Assembly (NCBI GenBank): GCA_903917505.1
Contig: CAIXAY010000052.1
Location: 1 to 10,897 of the forward strand
Direction of reading: 5' to 3'
Origin: an uncultured beta proteobacterium
Lineage (GTDB): Bacteria > Pseudomonadota > Gammaproteobacteria > Burkholderiales > Rhodocyclaceae
DNA length: 10,897 bases
Both the position numbers and the translations under genes were made by a program. A model generated the notes under the pieces. The model did not search any database. It saw nothing but the letters and a program-made list of their open reading frames with translations, and had not been told where the DNA came from. Shown one piece after another: positions 7,639 to 10,897 of this stretch; the stretch's first letter is position 1, and each line of letters opens with the position of its first letter.

Positions 7639-10600
7639 TCAATGAAAATCGCGGCGGCTGGTCGTCAGTCGCCCGAGCAGTTCGCTGTGGTCCATCAAGC
7701 GCTTGGCAATCAGATGAACGACCTCGCCTTCGCGCTGCAAGACGCCGAGGACGCCGAGCAGCCTTGCCGACAGCAACTCGCGGCGCTGGCTCTCGGCAAG
7801 CCTCGGATGCACGATGACGTTGGCAAGTCCGGTCTCGTCCTCGAGGGTCAGGAAGACGACACCGCTGGCCGTTCCCGGACGCTGCCGGCAGGTCACGATG
7901 CCGGCGCAGCGCGCCGGGCAATTGTTGGAGAGGCCGCGCAGGGCGGCGGCAGTGCAGTAGCGCCGCTGTTCGAGCAGCGGGCGCAGAAGGCTCAGGGGAT
8001 GGCGGCCTAGCGTCAGGTTCAGCGTGGCGTAATCGGCGACGAGTTCCTCGCCCTCCGCCGGTGCGGCCAGCATCGGCGCTGCTTCGCCGGCCGGCGCGGC
8101 GAACAGCAGATCGCGCTGCAGCGGCACGCCGGCCGCGGCCCAGGCCGCCTGGCGGCGATGCCCGGCGAGCGTCGCCAGCGCCCCCGCCGCCGCCAGCCTG
8201 TCAATGTCGTCGCGGCCGAGCGCGGCGCGCCGGGCCAGGTCGGCGACATCACGATAGGGGCGCGCCGCGGCGATGCGCGCGCCGGCATCCTGCCCCAGGC
8301 CGTTGATCTGCTGCAGCCCGAGGCGAACGCCGCCGGCAGCGGTCACGGCCGCTTCCCAGTCGCTGTGCAGCACATCCGGCGCCCACACTTCGATGCGATG
8401 CCGGCGCGCGTCCTGCACGAGTTGCGAGGCCGAATAAAAACCCATCGGCTGCGCGTTGAGCAGGCCGGCGAGAAACGCCGCCGGCTCATGGCGCTTCAAC
8501 CAGGCCGAGATGTAGACGAGCAGGGCGAAGCTCGCCGCATGCGATTCGGGAAAGCCGTATTCGCCGAAACCTTCGATCTGGCGAAAAACGGCCTCGGCAA
8601 ATTCGCGCGTGTACTCGCGCGCCAGCATGCCGTCGATCAGCTTGGCGCGGAATTTCTCGACGCCGCCGCGCCGTTTCCAGGCCGCCATAGAACGCCGCAG
8701 CTGGTCGGCCTCGCCGGCCGTAAATCCGGCGGCGACAATGGCCAGCTGCATCACCTGCTCCTGGAAAATCGGCACGCCGAGGGTGCGCTGCAAAACGGAC
8801 TTGACCGCCGCCGAGGGGTAGGCCTCGGGCTCCAGCCCCTGCCGCCGCCGCAGATAGGGATGAACCATGCCGCCCTGGATAGGCCCCGGCCGGACGATCG
8901 CCACTTCGATGACCAGGTCATAAAAACAGCGGGGTTTCAGGCGTGGCAGCATCGACATCTGCGCCCGCGATTCGATCTGGAAAACGCCGACCGTATCGGC
9001 GCGGCCTATCATTTCATAGACCGCCGGGTCCTCGCGCGGAATGTCCTGCATGCGGAAGCGATGCCCGTCGCGCCGGGAGATGTCGTCAAGCGCGCGGCGG
9101 ATGGCCGTGAGCATGCCGAGCGCCAGCACGTCGACTTTCATCAGGCCGAGCGCGTCGATGTCGTCCTTGTCCCACTGGATGATGCTGCGCGCTTCCATCG
9201 CCGCGTTCTCGATCGGCACCAGGCGATCGAGGCGGCCGCGGCTGATCACGAAACCGCCGACGTGCTGCGACAGGTGGCGCGGAAAACCCATCAGCTGCCT
9301 GGCCAGGAGCAGCCATTTCGCGACGCGTGGACTTTGCGCGTCGAGGCCGACGGCGGCAAAGCGCGCGGGAAGTTCCTCGCGCTGCTCCCACCAGCCGAGT
9401 GAGGCGGTCAGCGCGTTGATGCGATCGATGTCGATGCCCAGGGCGCGGCCGCAATCGCGCAGCGCCGAACGCGTCCGGTAACAGATCACGGTGGCCGTCA
9501 GCGCCGCGCGTTCGCGCCCGTATTTGGCGTAGATGTACTGGATGACTTCCTCGCGCCGCTGGTGCTCGAAATCGACGTCGATGTCGGGCGGCTCGTTGCG
9601 CTCGCGCGAAATGAAACGCTCGAACAGCATGTCCGATTGCGCCGGGTCGACCTCGGTGATGCCGAGCGCGTAGCACACCGCCGAGTTGGCGGCCGAACCC
9701 CGGCCCTGGCAGAGAATCGCCTGTTCGCGGGCGAATTTGACGATGTCATAGACGGTGAGGAAGTAGGCTTCATAGCGCATCTCGGCGATCAGCGCGAGTT
9801 CGTGCGCGATCTGGCGCAGCACCTTGTCGGCAACGCCGTTCGGGTAACGCACGCCGAGGCCCTTGTCGACTTCGGCCTTGAGGTAGCCGGCCGGCGTCTG
9901 GCCGGCGGGAATGACCTCCTCCGGATATTCGTAGCGCAACTCGTCGAGCGAAAAGCTGCACAGCGCAGCAACGCGCAGGGTCTCGGCGAGCAGCTCGGGC
10001 GGATAGAGGCGCGCCAGTTGCAGGCGCGTGCGCAAATGCCGCTCGCCGTTGGCAAAGAGCGCCTGGCCGGCGCCATCGACCGAGGTATTGAGGCGCAGCG
10101 CGGTCAGCACATCCTGCAAGGGCCGGCGCCCGCGCACATGCATATGCACATCGCCGCAGGCCACCAGCGGCAGGCCGGTTGCCGCCGACAGGGCGCGCAG
10201 CCGGCCCAGCCGTTCGCCGTCGTCGGCGAGCAGGTGGCGCTCGCAGGCCAGCCAGCAGCGCCCCGGGAAAACGCCGGCCAGCCACTGCCCTTCGCTCGCC
10301 GTCGCCGCCGGCGAGGCGATCCACAAGGCCAGGCAATCGGCGATGCCGCGCGCGAGATCGCCGCGGCTCAGCGTATAGCTGCCCTTCCCGGCGCGCCGCC
10401 GGGCGAGGCTGATGATCGCCGAGAGATTGCCGTAACCGGCGCGGTTCTGCGCCAGCAGCACGAGCTTCATGCCGTCCGCAAGAACCATTTCGCTGCCGAT
10501 CAGCAGCTTGAGCCCGGTCTCCCTGGCCGCCAGATGCGCGCGCACGATGCCGGCGAACGAGCACTCGTCGGTGATCGCCAGCGCCGCGTAACCGAGCGCC

Positions 10601-10701
10601 TGCGCGCGTTCGACCAGTTCCTCGGCGTGCGAAGCGCCGCGCAGGAAGCTGAAGTTGGACAGGCAGTGCAGTTCGGCGTAAGCCGGCAGCGCGGCACTCA
10701 T
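7639..10701 (-). CDS. dnaE2: Error-prone DNA polymerase DnaE2 (ImuC)
   Basis: Encodes 1020 residues, the usual DnaE2 size. It is a C-family polymerase used with ImuA and ImuB for translesion synthesis and damage-induced mutagenesis. The PHP domain starts at once ('AELHCLSNFSFLRGASH'). The palm has 'GRGSAANSAVCYALGI' (333-348) and the catalytic pair D373/D375 in 'PDIDVDFE'; the third aspartate is D524 in 'LMKVDVLALG'. 'GFGEYGFPESHAASFA' (711-726) is typical of DnaE. A helix-hairpin-helix 'INGLGQDAGARI' (799-810) and an OB-fold (about 930-1000, 'GVVFLTLEDETGLANV') close the protein. The ATG at 10701 is preferred over a GTG 57 bases upstream because its first bases, ATGA, overlap the stop of the imuB remnant, as in intact imuA-imuB-dnaE2 operons. 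The gene itself appears intact, but its native upstream genes and promoter are cut off by an insertion sequence ending about 60 bases upstream. Confidence 0.96.
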   Translation of the reverse strand: MSAALPAYAELHCLSNFSFLRGASHAEELVERAQALGYAALAITDECSFAGIVRAHLAARETGLKLLIGSEMVLADGMKLVLLAQNRAGYGNLSAIISLARRRAGKGSYTLSRGDLARGIADCLALWIASPAATASEGQWLAGVFPGRCWLACERHLLADDGERLGRLRALSAATGLPLVACGDVHMHVRGRRPLQDVLTALRLNTSVDGAGQALFANGERHLRTRLQLARLYPPELLAETLRVAALCSFSLDELRYEYPEEVIPAGQTPAGYLKAEVDKGLGVRYPNGVADKVLRQIAHELALIAEMRYEAYFLTVYDIVKFAREQAILCQGRGSAANSAVCYALGITEVDPAQSDMLFERFISRERNEPPDIDVDFEHQRREEVIQYIYAKYGRERAALTATVICYRTRSALRDCGRALGIDIDRINALTASLGWWEQREELPARFAAVGLDAQSPRVAKWLLLARQLMGFPRHLSQHVGGFVISRGRLDRLVPIENAAMEARSIIQWDKDDIDALGLMKVDVLALGMLTAIRRALDDISRRDGHRFRMQDIPREDPAVYEMIGRADTVGVFQIESRAQMSMLPRLKPRCFYDLVIEVAIVRPGPIQGGMVHPYLRRRQGLEPEAYPSAAVKSVLQRTLGVPIFQEQVMQLAIVAAGFTAGEADQLRRSMAAWKRRGGVEKFRAKLIDGMLAREYTREFAEAVFRQIEGFGEYGFPESHAASFALLVYISAWLKRHEPAAFLAGLLNAQPMGFYSASQLVQDARRHRIEVWAPDVLHSDWEAAVTAAGGVRLGLQQINGLGQDAGARIAAARPYRDVADLARRAALGRDDIDRLAAAGALATLAGHRRQAAWAAAGVPLQRDLLFAAPAGEAAPMLAAPAEGEELVADYATLNLTLGRHPLSLLRPLLEQRRYCTAAALRGLSNNCPARCAGIVTCRQRPGTASGVVFLTLEDETGLANVIVHPRLAESQRRELLSARLLGVLGVLQREGEVVHLIAKRLMDHSELLGRLTTSRRDFH

Positions 10702-10760
10702 GAAAAGAAACCATGCAGGTACCAGCCGCCCGGTGCGCGGCATTCGCGATAAATCCACAG
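10698..10760 (-). pseudogene. imuB: 3' remnant of imuB, cut by an insertion sequence
   Basis: In the frame ending with TGA at 10700-10698, the 20 codons next to the insertion sequence read 'LWIYRE', then 'CRAPGGW', then 'YLHGFFS'. This matches the conserved ImuB tail pattern LW(V/I)(Y/F)RE...GGW(F/Y)LHG(L/F)F, and its place directly before dnaE2 with a 4-base ATGA overlap is the standard ImuB position. ImuB is a Y-family-like protein, usually lacking catalytic residues, that links DnaE2 to the beta clamp. Only this tail remains in the window; upstream the frame runs into insertion-sequence DNA, although it stays open for another 13 codons ('LQNRVQEMRAGT'). The rest of imuB may lie beyond the element or be deleted. 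The call rests on a short stretch plus position. Confidence 0.75.
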
Positions 10761-10897
10761 TGTACCGGCTCGCATTTCCTGGACACGGTTTTGCAACTCA
10801 GGCCGCCTTTCGTATGGCATAAGCCTGGCGGGCTTCAAGGGGTGACATGAAGTCCAGTTTTTCCAAACGCCAATGATGATTGTAACGTTCCTTGAAC
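10761..10897 (-). mobile_element. Insertion sequence end, probably IS3 family (cut by window edge)
   Basis: The DNA from 10761 to the window end holds the transposase 3' end followed by about 37 noncoding bases. The proposed terminus begins TGTACCGGCTCGCATTTCCT at 10761, with the 5'-TG typical of IS3-family ends. A second possible boundary is the TGGACACGG near 10780. The far end, the matching inverted repeat and the target duplication are outside the window, so the exact edge is unsettled. Confidence 0.65.
10798..10897 (-). CDS. Transposase C-terminus, integrase-core type (partial)
   Basis: The minus-strand frame enters at the window edge and stops with TGA at 10800-10798, leaving 32 residues: 'FKERYNHHWRLEKL', then 'DFMSPLEARQAY' and a short basic tail. 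The 'YN..W.LEKL.F.SP.EAR' pattern is the end of a DDE integrase-core (rve) transposase, most likely OrfB of an IS3-family element; an IS481-type enzyme is possible. The catalytic DDE residues lie outside the window. It points in the same direction as imuB/dnaE2, so transcription from within the element could read into dnaE2. Confidence 0.75.
   Translation of the reverse strand, partial: FKERYNHHWRLEKLDFMSPLEARQAYAIRKAA

Noticed and set aside
8158..10752. Long plus-strand open frames (8158-9402 and 9562-10752) opposite dnaE2
   Set aside because: They are shadows of the dnaE2 coding frame; their translations are rich in R, A, G and H and match no family.
10702..10758. An upstream GTG start for dnaE2 that adds 19 residues
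   Set aside because: These bases encode the ImuB tail in another frame, and the ATG at 10701 forms the standard ATGA overlap with the imuB stop.

Overview
The window looks like chromosomal DNA of a GC-rich proteobacterium. It is most likely a betaproteobacterium of the Rhodocyclales type, judging from the gene set, the order methyltransferase–rnhA–dnaQ on one strand, and the heavy use of G/C at third codon positions. No marker in the window fixes the genus.

Left part (1-3842, + strand): this is housekeeping DNA. It starts with the 3' part of a SAM-dependent methyltransferase gene (the position of yafS in E. coli), which overlaps rnhA (RNase HI) by 11 bases. dnaQ (proofreading subunit of DNA polymerase III) follows after a 150-base gap that holds a large palindromic element with arms built from 9-base units. 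After a probable terminator hairpin comes a two-gene unit: a DUF1993 protein, then 13 bases later fumC (class II fumarase, with E. coli-numbered H188 and S318 both kept).

Middle (3843-6704, + strand): a 210-base gap leads to an 883-residue protein with two successive Cache-like sensory modules and a C-terminal CheW domain. It has no visible membrane segment or signal peptide. It is the least conventional intact gene here and looks like a cytoplasmic ligand sensor feeding a chemotaxis-type array.

Right part (6720-10897, - strand): this is a DNA-damage block. A YedK/HMCES-type SRAP protein (abasic-site shield) lies downstream of dnaE2 (imuC, error-prone polymerase). Between them is a 73-base palindromic repeat whose arms carry GAAA-capped stems. 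Just upstream of dnaE2, the last 20 codons of imuB are recognisable, with the stop overlapping the dnaE2 ATG as ATGA. They are joined directly to the end of an insertion sequence whose transposase C-terminus runs off the window. The imuB-dnaE2 mutagenesis cassette has therefore been broken by a transposon, which probably leaves DnaE2 without its usual ImuB partner and its original promoter. Other window features (DNA proofreading, RNase H, SRAP) also concern DNA maintenance, but nothing shows that the left and right blocks are co-regulated.
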